Shown piece by piece: positions 25,699 through 34,196 of a DNA stretch of 64,000 nucleotides. The stretch lies in NCBI RefSeq assembly GCF_001940165.2, contig NZ_CP135162.1, positions 2,654,001 to 2,718,000 of the forward strand, given 5' to 3'. The position numbers were made by a program, and so were the translations under genes. The DNA comes from Roseburia sp. 831b. GTDB lineage: Bacteria > Bacillota > Clostridia > Lachnospirales > Lachnospiraceae. The notes beneath the pieces are model-generated. The model saw nothing but the letters and a program-made list of their open reading frames with translations, was not told where the DNA came from and did no database searches. The first letter of the stretch is position 1. Every line of letters starts with the position of its first letter.

Positions 25699-27170
25699 AT
25701 ACCATCGTCCTCGTCAAACAATTGGATCATCCAATGTTTTTCTTCCATTTTAATTTTCAAATTCTTTTTTACCATTATTACATATAGCACTAATCCTAAA
25801 ATTTCGAACATTTGCAACACATAAAAAACATTACGCGCCACTTCATTACACGCATAAAGAATGGCAGGAATGGAAAGTACTATGCCTATCAATAATAATT
25901 TCCCACCAATTACGTTATTTTCAATTGTTCTGTTTCTATCATACTTTGTCGTCCCATAGTCCTTCGTTATGCGAACCGGAGAATTTATGACCGCCAGATT
26001 CTTTTCGTAAAATCCAATAGCGCACATCAGCAAAACAGTGGTTATGCCAAATAACATTCTGTACACATCTGTTATGTCATAAATAGTTCCAACATAAAAT
26101 ATGGCATAAAAAACAATGATTCTTTTCACATAAAAATGTGTATAGATTCCTTCCTTGTATTCTAATAATTTTTTTAAATTAGTTTTCCAATAATAAATCT
26201 TTTCTTCCTCACTATCAATCGACAGCTCATCATGAAAATAAAATATATCATCCAGCAAAAAGGAAATTGTATACGATATTATCAACATATTAATCAAATA
26301 AACAATCTCTTCTTTTCCTCCGCCTTGCTTCATCAAAATTCCTGAGAAAAACGAGATAAAGATAATTGGAAATAATCCAAAATCTCTTACCTTAAGTTCC
26401 AATGAGCCGTATATTGAATTTTTATCTTTTTGTTTTCTTAGCCAAATAACATACAATGTTAGCAAAAACAGTAACACACCTATTCTAAAAATAGTATTCA
26501 TGTCAATCGCAAACTTAAGACTATGTATTCCGTTTATCCATTCTTTCATTGCTTCCATTACATTCGTCTTTTTATTTAACGGACATGATAAAACCCACGC
26601 ACTTACGTAATTTCCCAGTCCAACAAACACACCTATCCATATTGTCTTAACTATTAATTCCAGATACCTAACTTTTTTGTGTTCAAAAAGAAGCATTAAA
26701 AATTCTATGCTATATAGAATGATTATGGCTAAACATGTCACAATCATTGAGGTGCCTAGATTATGCGTCTTTTTTATCACGAGAACAAATATTAACGGGA
26801 AAGAAATCCCTATCCCCTCCCCCATATTCCATAATACTTCCGATGCTGCCATCCCTCTTATAAAAGACACTTTCGAATACTTGCTATTGGTCAGATAAAA
26901 TTCCTTCATATGGCTCTTTTTCGTCGTAGTATATAATCTTGCCTTTGACTCTCTAACCTCTAACATCCAATTTATCAAAATCAAGATAACCATTACGACG
27001 TCAAAATATTTTTTCTCCCTGAAACCATTGGCCACTCCATAGATTACAATTGCCTGTATTATTTTTAACACCCAATAGATTGCATACGCTCTTTTAAACT
27101 CTAAATTTTTTAAAATAAATACTGTCTGAAATCTCTCTTTAAATTTTCTATAATATTCCCACTTTATCAT
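25695..27170 (-). CDS. large membrane protein, probable ABC permease
   Basis: About 491 residues with roughly ten to twelve hydrophobic segments and Lys-rich loops. I recognise no named family; size, topology and position between a SpoIIM-like gene and an ATPase match the large membrane component of circular-bacteriocin export loci. The start MIKWEYYRK at 27170 has AGGT about 11 bases upstream; a TTG at 27191 is possible and would overlap the SpoIIM gene. The stop overlaps the ATPase start. Codon use is strongly AT-rich compared with the flanking hydratase. Confidence 0.65.
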   Translation of the reverse strand: MIKWEYYRKFKERFQTVFILKNLEFKRAYAIYWVLKIIQAIVIYGVANGFREKKYFDVVMVILILINWMLEVRESKARLYTTTKKSHMKEFYLTNSKYSKVSFIRGMAASEVLWNMGEGIGISFPLIFVLVIKKTHNLGTSMIVTCLAIIILYSIEFLMLLFEHKKVRYLELIVKTIWIGVFVGLGNYVSAWVLSCPLNKKTNVMEAMKEWINGIHSLKFAIDMNTIFRIGVLLFLLTLYVIWLRKQKDKNSIYGSLELKVRDFGLFPIIFISFFSGILMKQGGGKEEIVYLINMLIISYTISFLLDDIFYFHDELSIDSEEEKIYYWKTNLKKLLEYKEGIYTHFYVKRIIVFYAIFYVGTIYDITDVYRMLFGITTVLLMCAIGFYEKNLAVINSPVRITKDYGTTKYDRNRTIENNVIGGKLLLIGIVLSIPAILYACNEVARNVFYVLQMFEILGLVLYVIMVKKNLKIKMEEKHWMIQLFDEDDGI

Positions 27171-27181
27171 TTTCTTTTTAC

Positions 27182-27739
27182 CTATGTCCAAAATTGTGCC
27201 ATTTTATAGGAGAGCGAGACCTCTATTGCTGCCGCAATCATATATCCTAAAACGATGCTGCCTATCAGTTTCATATCATCAGCTATTCTATATTTTTTAT
27301 ACTTACTCATTCCTATTGAGGCACACATTAATAAACAACATACCTCTATCACTGAATGTGGCAACAAAGATAACAGGACTTTTGCCGAATCCTGTACATA
27401 ATAATAGGAACTTATTACTATACCTAATAAAACTCCATTTATTAAAAGTATTACCTGACTTAATAATCTTCCCCATATAATCCCCATCGCCAACAACATA
27501 CCCACTATTATATTATTTAAAAAAATCGAACTAAAACTTGGAACTGCTCCAATCCCTAAATCTTTTTCTGTAAAAAAATGCAAGCTTTCACCACGATGCA
27601 ATTGCGAATATATCGTTAATATTCCACCTAATATCATTCCACATGAAAAAAGAATACATGCACGTTTTATATTGGCTCCGTAATATAAATATATATTTTG
27701 CTCCTTCTTCTTTTTTATCGACACTTCTCTGCAAGCCAT
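27182..27739 (-). CDS. SpoIIM/DUF95-family membrane protein
   Basis: Protein of 185 residues with five hydrophobic segments and the DUF95/SpoIIM signature: FLNNIIVGMLLAMGI, then LINGVLLGIVISSYY, then LLSLLPHSVIEVCCLLM. SpoIIM takes part in engulfment in Bacillus, but stand-alone homologues are also constant members of circular-bacteriocin clusters, where they are needed for maturation or secretion. Here it starts a four-gene block with a permease-like protein, an ATPase and a small membrane protein. AGGAGG lies 11 bases before the ATG. A terminator hairpin lies upstream, so it has its own promoter or is reached by readthrough. Confidence 0.75.
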   Translation of the reverse strand: MACREVSIKKKKEQNIYLYYGANIKRACILFSCGMILGGILTIYSQLHRGESLHFFTEKDLGIGAVPSFSSIFLNNIIVGMLLAMGIIWGRLLSQVILLINGVLLGIVISSYYYVQDSAKVLLSLLPHSVIEVCCLLMCASIGMSKYKKYRIADDMKLIGSIVLGYMIAAAIEVSLSYKMAQFWT

Positions 27740-27781
27740 GCTTATGATTTCCTCCTGCTACTTTTGCCAAATATAAAAAGG

Positions 27782-27824
27782 AAAAACATAGCATACACTT
27801 ATTTTTATGTATGCTATGTTTTTA
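27782..27824. terminator. bidirectional hairpin between the two ABC blocks
   Basis: A 13-14-bp perfect stem (ACATAGCATACA arms) with A- and T-runs on both sides separates the LytTR-side ABC operon from the SpoIIM block. Confidence 0.8.
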
Positions 27825-27886
27825 CAATTATGCTGCAATAATTACTTTTTTTGCTCCCTGCTTAAAGGCCTGTCATTACAATCTTT

Positions 27887-27976
27887 TTATTTTTTCTTAT
27901 TGTCCCTATATTTTTTTGAAACAAGAGCAACAACGCAAAACAGGAAACAAAATAATACCAACTTCAACCACTCCAT
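27887..27976 (-). CDS. 29-residue single-span membrane peptide
   Basis: Short frame below usual gene-finder limits: a hydrophobic span (LVLFCFLFCVVALV) flanked by MEWLK and a very basic tail (KKYRDNKKK). The AGGGGG ribosome site sits 6 bases before the ATG. It begins 10 bases after the ABC permease stop, in the same direction, and is followed by the operon terminator. This is good evidence for expression. Function unknown: a transporter accessory subunit or a toxin-like peptide are both possible. Confidence 0.55.
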   Translation of the reverse strand: MEWLKLVLFCFLFCVVALVSKKYRDNKKK

Positions 27977-27986
27977 AATATTCCCC

Positions 27987-28649
27987 CTACATATCTTTAT
28001 TTTCAAATATTTTACAGCTTAAAATGATAGATACAAAATTTATGATAACGATGCATCCAATACATAATATTCCAAAAAAATTCTCATTTTTATAGAACCA
28101 TGATAAATCCATAAATGAAAAATCAAAATTACCAATTACATAGGAGGACACAAATGGCACTGCCATGATAGAAATCATAATTATATATTTAGCCTTTTCA
28201 TAGCCAAACTTATATTCTAAAGGTATCAGCACGCCTCTAAATATACTAATAAATAAAAGTGACCCAATTACCAGCTTTGCCGTTAAATCTACTGTATATT
28301 TCTTTAAAAACATTGATTCTAAAAAATAGATACCTACATACGCAATGAACACGATATACGTGAATACATACTTTGAAATTACGATTTGTCTTCTTGTATA
28401 TGGGGTCGTGCACAAATATGCACAGCCCTTTTTGTAGGTTTCATCTACCATTGAAATCGAGCTTGATAGCAGAAAAATGATTACGAACAACACCAAGAAA
28501 AATATCAATCCGCCAGCCGTAGATTTGCTTACCTCACTTCCTTCTATTCTACTCAACAGCAATCCAGGTGCAAATATTGCTACAAAGAACATCAATAAAA
28601 TGTACTTTTTTACAATCAATGCATCCTTTACCACCAGATTAAATATCAT
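27987..28649 (-). CDS. ABC-2 type permease
   Basis: About 220 residues with six hydrophobic segments; the start MIFNLVVKDALIVKKY overlaps the end of the upstream ATPase gene. The text SMVDETYKKGCAYLCTTPYTRRQIVISKY is typical of ABC-2 permeases of bacteriocin/lantibiotic resistance and YtrC-like systems. It pairs with the ATPase at 28639-29385. Substrate unknown; cell-envelope peptide defence is inferred. It is followed by a tiny membrane peptide and a terminator. Confidence 0.8.
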   Translation of the reverse strand: MIFNLVVKDALIVKKYILLMFFVAIFAPGLLLSRIEGSEVSKSTAGGLIFFLVLFVIIFLLSSSISMVDETYKKGCAYLCTTPYTRRQIVISKYVFTYIVFIAYVGIYFLESMFLKKYTVDLTAKLVIGSLLFISIFRGVLIPLEYKFGYEKAKYIIMISIMAVPFVSSYVIGNFDFSFMDLSWFYKNENFFGILCIGCIVIINFVSIILSCKIFENKDM

Positions 28650-29385
28650 CTCTGCTTCCTCCTTGGATTTTCTCAATCATAATATCCTCAATTCCAATAT
28701 TATCTTTCTTGTACAATTTTTTATATTCGTCAATCACATCGTTCTTTTTCTTTTCAAAAACAATTTCGCCCTTGTTTATAAACAAAATTGTATCCGCAAC
28801 CTTTTCTAAATCACTTGTAATATGCGTTGAAAACAGAACACTACACCCTTCCTCTTCAACAATATCTCTGATTATCCCGTCAAATTCATTTCTGACAAGA
28901 GGATCTAATCCACTGGTTGGCTCATCCATAATAATCAACCTGGCATGATGCGCCAAAGCTATGGCTATTGAAAATTTCATTTTCATACCTTTTGACAAAG
29001 TTGAAATTTTCTGGTTTTCATCCAAGCCAAACTTTGTCATAAGTTTTTTGTACTCATCCTCATCCCAGTTTCGATATGCTTTCGCAACGATGTGTTTCAT
29101 CTCTTTCATTTTCAGCGTTTCATAAAAATATCCGTCATCTAAAACGACCCCTAACTGATTTTTAACATCAACCGGATTTTTGGTTATTGACTCGCCATCA
29201 AACAATATTGACTCATAACTGGATTTAATCAAGCCTAATATTGCCTTAATTGTGGTAGATTTCCCTGAACCATTCGTACCAATAAAGCCGACGATACTTT
29301 TCTCCTCAATTACGAAAGAAACATTTTTCAGTTCAAAGGATGGATATTTTTTATTCAGATTTTTTACTTCCAAAATTTTCTTCAT
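28639..29385 (-). CDS. ABC transporter ATP-binding protein (BcrA/YtrB-like)
   Basis: ATPase of 248 residues: Walker A GTNGSGKST, signature region LSKGMKMKFSIAIAL, Walker B LIIMDEPTSGLDP and an H-loop in FSTHI. The LSKGM signature and short length are typical of the BcrA/YtrB export ATPases. It overlaps its permease gene by about 11 bases. Most YtrB-like operons carry a GntR repressor; here the only upstream regulator is a LytTR response regulator. Confidence 0.9.
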   Translation of the reverse strand: MKKILEVKNLNKKYPSFELKNVSFVIEEKSIVGFIGTNGSGKSTTIKAILGLIKSSYESILFDGESITKNPVDVKNQLGVVLDDGYFYETLKMKEMKHIVAKAYRNWDEDEYKKLMTKFGLDENQKISTLSKGMKMKFSIAIALAHHARLIIMDEPTSGLDPLVRNEFDGIIRDIVEEEGCSVLFSTHITSDLEKVADTILFINKGEIVFEKKKNDVIDEYKKLYKKDNIGIEDIMIEKIQGGSRDDI

Positions 29386-29412
29386 TTCTTCTATGCTCCT
29401 TCTTTCACAAAG

Positions 29413-29520
29413 CTACTTCGCAAATCGTTTAATGCCAAATACAACCACACAAACTATCATTGTAAAAATACTATATCCTAAATTCACCACATCAAAGATG
29501 TATAATGCTGCCAATCGCAA
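29413..29520 (-). CDS. possible 35-residue membrane peptide overlapping the 189-residue gene
   Basis: A TTG-started frame with GGAAG upstream reads through a strongly hydrophobic stretch (MIVCVVVFGIKRFAK at its end) and stops 28 bases before the ABC ATPase. It overlaps the end of the preceding gene in another frame. A shorter form from GTG would have 25 residues. Support is only its composition and its resemblance to the other small peptides of this island. Confidence 0.35.
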   Translation of the reverse strand: MRLAALYIFDVVNLGYSIFTMIVCVVVFGIKRFAK

Positions 29521-30061
29521 AATTATCTTCCGGATTCCCGGTATAAGTGATATCATCCATAAAATTATCTGGCAAATATTCTTTCGGGAATCTCAAGCCC
29601 AGGAACCAGTTCGGATATATTCCTTGTGTGTTGACATATACGATACTTTTTTCTTCTTCCATCACCAGCGCATACTCATAACTGGATGAAAAATTGTACA
29701 TCGTAACATATGCCGGATAGTCGAAATGCTCCTTGTCCTCCCGGATTCCGGTTATCTCTTTCAAACGCAATACTTCCTTTGTAAACTCCTGTTCTGGATA
29801 GGTACATTTCAAATAAATCTCACAGGTTGGGTCCATAAAAGTATCCTTTGCCAAATAGTAATACGACACGTCCTTTGCATCTTCATCTAATTCTTTGGGG
29901 AAAATCAGTAACTTGCTGTATCCACAATACGAATTAAACTCACCATACTTATCCACATTGGTTGAACCTTTAAAAAAGAAAAATGGTACTAACATGATGA
30001 GAAAAGATACTACCAAAATCCCCACCCCAATAGATAAAAAAATTGTTTTCTTTTGCTTCAT
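29492..30061 (-). CDS. membrane-anchored extracellular protein, unknown function
   Basis: Protein of 189 residues with one N-terminal membrane segment (about 7-29) and a soluble Tyr/Phe-rich outer part containing YYYLAKDTF and YALVMEEEKSIVYVNTQG. I know no family for it. It starts within the stop of the four-span membrane gene (ATGA overlap), so both are produced together, and it precedes the ABC pair. Sensing or protection at the cell surface is a guess from context. Confidence 0.6.
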   Translation of the reverse strand: MKQKKTIFLSIGVGILVVSFLIMLVPFFFFKGSTNVDKYGEFNSYCGYSKLLIFPKELDEDAKDVSYYYLAKDTFMDPTCEIYLKCTYPEQEFTKEVLRLKEITGIREDKEHFDYPAYVTMYNFSSSYEYALVMEEEKSIVYVNTQGIYPNWFLGLRFPKEYLPDNFMDDITYTGNPEDNFAIGSIIHL

Positions 30062-30444
30062 CTGCCTCTCTCCCCTTTTTCTGAACTATGATTAACCAAA
30101 CCTCTACTGCTTTTGAAATACCTCCACAAATTGCAAATCAAATTTACTCCCAGCGATGCAGCCATAGCTGCAACTATGATTACTCCCAGTATTACCATCT
30201 GATCTATCTGCAACCAGAATTTTCCCGCAACTATCATAGACAGTCCTACCAGGCATATTGCAACTGCCACACCATATAATTTTAAAGAAGGCTTTTGTAT
30301 TTCTGTTTCATTTACTTTTGTAGTTGCAGTGATATGATTTAATGCACAAAAAATGAACATTGTTCCAAATACAGAGGAATTCAAAAGAACCTTCGAACAA
30401 CACATCGAAGCAATTGCTAAAATCAATAATCGAAAAAAACGCAT
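30058..30444 (-). CDS. four-span membrane protein, LytTR-linked
   Basis: About 128 residues with four hydrophobic segments and a basic C terminus. The start MRFFRLLILAI at 30444 follows GGGGGAGGT by 6 bases. It resembles in size and topology the DUF3021-type partners of LytTR regulatory systems, but I cannot confirm homology. It is the first gene after a promoter flanked by phased repeats and overlaps the next gene by 4 bases. Confidence 0.6.
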   Translation of the reverse strand: MRFFRLLILAIASMCCSKVLLNSSVFGTMFIFCALNHITATTKVNETEIQKPSLKLYGVAVAICLVGLSMIVAGKFWLQIDQMVILGVIIVAAMAASLGVNLICNLWRYFKSSRGLVNHSSEKGERGR

Positions 30445-30490
30445 GCTACACCTCCCCCAAAATTGCATCTTTTCTTATAATCCTATTATG

Positions 30491-30600
30491 AAGGTAGCAG
30501 AAATCGACTATATTTTTCAATCATAACCCCTTAAACGTTGAGTTAACCCTTTAAACGTTATCTATTTTCTCGAAAAGGAATCATAACCTTTAAATATCGT
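30491..30600 (-). promoter_or_regulatory. promoter with three phased direct repeats, probable LytTR operator
   Basis: On the minus strand TTGAAA (30520-30515), an 18-base spacer and an extended TGC-TACCTT (-10 at 30496-30491) precede the gene at 30444. Directly abutting the -35 are two 20-bp direct repeats, plus-strand 30521-30540 and 30541-30560 (15 of 20 identical, core AACCC-TTTAAACGTT). A third weaker copy at 30581-30600 lies in phase, 40 bases away. LytTR regulators bind direct repeats about two helical turns apart. Confidence 0.55.
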
Positions 30601-30687
30601 TTTCCACTTTTTTCTTCCATTTTCTTCTGCCTGTATTCTAATTTTATATTTTACATAGAAAAACAGCAGAACAAAAAGAAAAGACAT
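30562..30687 (-). CDS. 41-residue membrane peptide after the response regulator
   Basis: Short frame with a hydrophobic start (MSFLFVLLFFYV) and a long basic tail (KYKIRIQ then GRKKWK). Its ATG overlaps the stop of a 16-codon frame that begins 2 bases after the regulator stop, giving a chain of coupled genes. It occupies the place where a sensor kinase would be expected, so it may be a remnant, or a genuine peptide. Confidence 0.45.
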   Translation of the reverse strand: MSFLFVLLFFYVKYKIRIQAEENGRKKWKTIFKGYDSFSRK

Positions 30688-30737
30688 CAATGTAACAGAA
30701 AAATGCCCGCTCGAAGCGAAACATGGTGATAATTCAT
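30687..30737 (-). CDS. possible 16-codon leader peptide
   Basis: Reads MNYHHVSLRAGIFLLH behind AGGGGGT with ideal spacing, two bases after the regulator stop. Its TGA overlaps the ATG of the 41-residue frame. It may be just a coupling device. Confidence 0.3.
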   Translation of the reverse strand: MNYHHVSLRAGIFLLH

Positions 30738-30739
30738 AG

Positions 30740-31327
30740 TTACCCCCTCAATTTATAACGAAGATAAGCTTTTTCAAAATCTTTCTGCTTTCGGACTGAA
30801 ACCTTCAACGTCTCTCCTGCAACCTTAACCATATTGGCTTTCTGCTCCGTAATCTCCCCCAGATTCACTATGTACTGCCTGCTGATTCGAAAAAACAGTG
30901 TTTCGCTCAACTCACGTTCCAAGTCAGTGAGCGTAATATCTTTCCGATACTTCTTCCCTTTTATGAAAAGTTCTACCTCTCCTCCAATTGCCCGGATTTC
31001 TTCCATTTCAAACGGTTTCGTCACAAACCGAAAGGCATCAATATAAAAGGCTTCCTTGAACCGTTCCACCATACTGGTAGCAACAATAATTTTACAGTCG
31101 TTTCCCTTTTGACGCAGTTTTTTCCCTACTTCAATCCCATCCATTTCCGGCATCTCAATATCAAGAAACAGAATGTCCAAATCCTCTCCGGTTTCTAACA
31201 AATCCTGTCCCTGCGAAAAAAGTGTAATTTCTGCCTGCACTCCTGCTTCCCTTAAGCAGATTTCAACTTTCCGTTTCAATATTTCGCTTACAATCTGTTC
31301 GTCATCGCAAATCCCTATTTTTAACAT
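30740..31327 (-). CDS. LytTR-family response regulator
   Basis: Protein of 195 residues. The receiver domain (1-115) has the acidic pocket CDDE, phosphoacceptor Asp in ILFLDIEMPEMDG and the conserved Lys in VTKPF. The LytTR DNA-binding domain (about 125-195) has FRISRQYIVNLGEI and VSVRKQKDFEKAY. It is somewhat shorter than AgrA or LytR (about 240), because the linker is short. No histidine kinase gene is present, so the signal source is unknown. It probably binds the phased repeats at 30521-30600 and drives the downstream minus-strand genes. Start ATG at 31327. Confidence 0.88.
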   Translation of the reverse strand: MLKIGICDDEQIVSEILKRKVEICLREAGVQAEITLFSQGQDLLETGEDLDILFLDIEMPEMDGIEVGKKLRQKGNDCKIIVATSMVERFKEAFYIDAFRFVTKPFEMEEIRAIGGEVELFIKGKKYRKDITLTDLERELSETLFFRISRQYIVNLGEITEQKANMVKVAGETLKVSVRKQKDFEKAYLRYKLRG

Positions 31328-31404
31328 TGCGTAAAACTCCTTCTCTTACGCCCCTCTAACTCTCATCCCTTACTTTCTAAAGTAGCTGTTTTAAGTCTTG
31401 ATTT

Positions 31405-31422
31405 CAATTACATTTGTAATTG
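31405..31422. repeat. dispersed palindrome copy 4
   Basis: CAATTACATTTGTAATTG, perfect 8-bp arms, overlapping the stop codon of the HAD gene. Confidence 0.45.
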
Positions 31423-32070
31423 AGTTTCCTCAAGCAGTCGCTTGATTTCCTCTAAGGAATCCACTTTCGCTTCAATGCGTTTCCAATCTTCCTCCGTAGG
31501 CTGGGTAAGATCCGGTACCATCACAACATGAAGTCCTGCTGCACTTGCTGACTTAATCCCATTTGGAGAATCCTCCACGCCAATGCAATCCTGTGGCTGC
31601 TCACCAATCCGCTCACACGCATAAAGGTATATATCCGGTGCCGGTTTTCCATTTGCAACCATAGTGGCACAGATTACCTGATCAAACTTTTCATAGATAC
31701 CAATTTCGCTTAAGTATGCCTTTGCACGCACCTCGTCTGTCGCAGTTGCAACCGACGTCTTAATTCCTTTTTCATGAAGATAATCCAAAAGTCCGTCCAC
31801 ACCCGGCTTCTTCTCGATTCCGGTCTTGGCAAGCTGTGCATTCATAAGCTCTTTCCGACGGGCACGGATTTTCTCATAATCAAACTCCGGTCCAAAGATA
31901 CTCTGCAGATAAGGTCCCGCAAATTTTGCCGCAAGACTACGAATCTGCAACGCATGCTCCCTTGTCATGTCAAATCCCGCTTCCCTCGCTGCCTGTCTCC
32001 AATAAATATTTAAGTATTTCTCCGTGTCAATCAACACCCCGTCCATATCAAAAATTACCGCTTTTATCAT
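31408..32070 (-). CDS. HAD-superfamily phosphatase / beta-phosphoglucomutase-like
   Basis: HAD hydrolase of 220 residues: motif I FDMDGVLIDTE, motif II VATATD, the Lys in GKPAPD, and motif III GVEDSPNGIKSA. The cap domain between about residues 15 and 85 is of the helical C1 type. It hydrolyses or isomerises a sugar phosphate in the cytoplasm; the exact substrate cannot be read. It is apparently monocistronic and ends in a palindrome overlapping the stop. Confidence 0.85.
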   Translation of the reverse strand: MIKAVIFDMDGVLIDTEKYLNIYWRQAAREAGFDMTREHALQIRSLAAKFAGPYLQSIFGPEFDYEKIRARRKELMNAQLAKTGIEKKPGVDGLLDYLHEKGIKTSVATATDEVRAKAYLSEIGIYEKFDQVICATMVANGKPAPDIYLYACERIGEQPQDCIGVEDSPNGIKSASAAGLHVVMVPDLTQPTEEDWKRIEAKVDSLEEIKRLLEETQLQM

Positions 32071-32132
32071 ATCAACCTATTCTCCCATTCCTATATTTTC
32101 TTTCTATTATCCTATAAACGAATTCGGGTGTC

Positions 32133-32164
32133 AAAAAAATAGAGCAAACATACGTCTGCTCTAT
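32133..32164 (-). terminator. terminator of the two-component operon
   Basis: ATAGAGCA/TGCTCTAT 8-bp stem followed on the minus strand by TTTTTTT. Confidence 0.85.
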
Positions 32165-32172
32165 TGTAAAAT

Positions 32173-34182
32173 TTATTCTTCTGTATAAAGCGGAAAATGA
32201 ATCGTCGCCTTAAAAATATCTCCATCTACGGTAATCGTAAAAGTTCCACCCATCAGGTTTGTTAAATTCTTGGCAATCGATAGTCCCAGCCCGCTTCCTT
32301 CGGTTGTTCTGGACTCATCTCCGCGGATAAAACGCTCAGTCAAATCTTCAACCGCTGCATTTTCCATGGACAAGGTCTTGGTTGATACATTCTTAATGGA
32401 AAAGACAATCTCCTCGTTCTTTGCCAAAACTTCGACGTAGACACGCGTCTTTTCCAGTGCGTATTTCGACGCATTGTTATAGAGATTCTCGATGACGCGA
32501 TAAAGCTGCCGTCCATCTGCTTTCACGAAAACAGACTCTTTCGGAAGCTTTGTCACAATTGTTAATTGTTTGGCCTCAAACTTCTCGTTGAACTCGCCAC
32601 CGGTCTGGTAAATCAGTTCGACCATGTCGATTTTCTGCATATCCAGCTTGATGTTACCGGAACTGATTTTCGATGCCTCCACCAAATCTTCCGTCAACTG
32701 CTTCAGACGCATGGACTTTTCATCCAGAATCCTGATATAACCTTTGACTTTTTCATTCTGGATATCCTCCAGTTTGATAAGGTTGACATAATTTATAATC
32801 GAAGTCAGCGGTGTCTTGATATCATGCGACACATTTGTGATCAAATCCGCTTTCATTCGCTCATTCTTGGTGCTGTCGTCCACCGCATGGTAGAGTCCCT
32901 CACCGATTTTATTGATTTCTTTTCCAAGCTCCCTGGTCTCCGCATGGAGTTCGTCGATTGGAATCTCATACGTCAAATCACCCTCGGCAATCTTTTTGAC
33001 CCCTTGCAAAATCTGGTTATGCTCCACCGATTTTCTTAGGAAAATATAACATTCTATTGCCCAGAAAAGAATTAACAAAAGCAGACACCAGTATTGTCTT
33101 TTGTAAAAACCAAGGAACGCCAGCATACCTGCAATCAGGATATGTCCGGCAAACAAAACAAGCACACGTGTTGTAATTTTTCGTTCCTGGAATGTTTTTA
33201 CCAGTCCTTTTTGCAAAAAGCAGGCAAGTGAACTCTCCCACAATACTTCTGCCTTGATTCTTCGCACCATACTTAAATAGAACATCAAAAACAGGTTATC
33301 CGTCACCCAGCTAATCGTTCCGGTTGCAACGAGTAAACCGGAAATGTTCCAGTTTCCATTTACAAACCTTGCGCACAGGGAAATAATCTCCACACAAAAT
33401 GCCAGGAAAACTACCACCAGAATCTCTGTCTTAACCTTGTCAATTCCCCTTAAACGAATGTTTTTCTCTCCTTCATGCCAGCCTGCTGAGATGGTCAGAT
33501 AAACCAGTGAAATCACCCAGCCAATCATACCAAGTATTACAGCAATAATGGCAAGCTTTACCCATGGATGCAGTTTGTCATATTCCTGTTTTGCCTCCAG
33601 GAAATCGTCTTCCTGATGAAAGCTGGTATCTACATGAAAAATCAGGAGTGTTTCCTCTGTATTGATGATTGCTGTTCCTTTGTACTCCCGGAACAGATAT
33701 TCATCGATTCCACCTATATTAGATTCAAACTGCAGGTTTTCCACATCATAAATCAGATAATCCCCGGATTTTCGTACCTGGTCTGTGACCACATCCGCAT
33801 CAAACTTCCAGTCCGCCCGGTCTGCATTGGAATCGTTTGTATACAGTATACCATCCTGCACATACCAATAGGTAAAGTTTGTATCCTTTGCCTCAAACAT
33901 ATTCTGTTCCATAAGATAGCGCTGACGTTCTTCCTTGGTTAACTGCTCTTTTTGCTTTGTCAGGTGCATATATTCGGAAAGCTGCTCGTATTTTTTTTCC
34001 ACACAGGAAACATAATATGCTGATTTGGCAAATGAATTTTCACCAATATCCACGATATCAACCATGCTGCGGCTAAACAATGCACCAAGAAGAACCATGG
34101 ATATTGTAAATAAAACGGTAAAAAACTGGTGAAAAATCATTCCAACCAGTTTCATACCATAGCTATACGATTTTTTTCCCAT
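32173..34182 (-). CDS. membrane sensor histidine kinase
   Basis: Protein of 669 residues. An N-terminal span (about 11-35), an extracellular domain (about 36-215), several further spans (about 220-395), a HAMP-like linker (QGVKKIAEGDLTYEIP), HisKA with the phosphoacceptor His in NVSHDIKTPLTSI, and HATPase with NLYNNASKYA and GSGLGLSIAKNL. It autophosphorylates and passes phosphate to the PhoB-type regulator encoded 15 bases upstream. The multi-span region between sensor and kinase is unusual. The signal is unknown; the organisation resembles VanS-like envelope sensors. Confidence 0.92.
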   Translation of the reverse strand: MGKKSYSYGMKLVGMIFHQFFTVLFTISMVLLGALFSRSMVDIVDIGENSFAKSAYYVSCVEKKYEQLSEYMHLTKQKEQLTKEERQRYLMEQNMFEAKDTNFTYWYVQDGILYTNDSNADRADWKFDADVVTDQVRKSGDYLIYDVENLQFESNIGGIDEYLFREYKGTAIINTEETLLIFHVDTSFHQEDDFLEAKQEYDKLHPWVKLAIIAVILGMIGWVISLVYLTISAGWHEGEKNIRLRGIDKVKTEILVVVFLAFCVEIISLCARFVNGNWNISGLLVATGTISWVTDNLFLMFYLSMVRRIKAEVLWESSLACFLQKGLVKTFQERKITTRVLVLFAGHILIAGMLAFLGFYKRQYWCLLLLILFWAIECYIFLRKSVEHNQILQGVKKIAEGDLTYEIPIDELHAETRELGKEINKIGEGLYHAVDDSTKNERMKADLITNVSHDIKTPLTSIINYVNLIKLEDIQNEKVKGYIRILDEKSMRLKQLTEDLVEASKISSGNIKLDMQKIDMVELIYQTGGEFNEKFEAKQLTIVTKLPKESVFVKADGRQLYRVIENLYNNASKYALEKTRVYVEVLAKNEEIVFSIKNVSTKTLSMENAAVEDLTERFIRGDESRTTEGSGLGLSIAKNLTNLMGGTFTITVDGDIFKATIHFPLYTEE

Positions 34183-34196
34183 CTTGAACCTCGTCC

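Noticed and set aside
27887..27976. The 29-residue peptide as a circular-bacteriocin precursor
   Set aside because: It is too short and too basic at its C terminus; known precursors have a 58-70-residue hydrophobic core.
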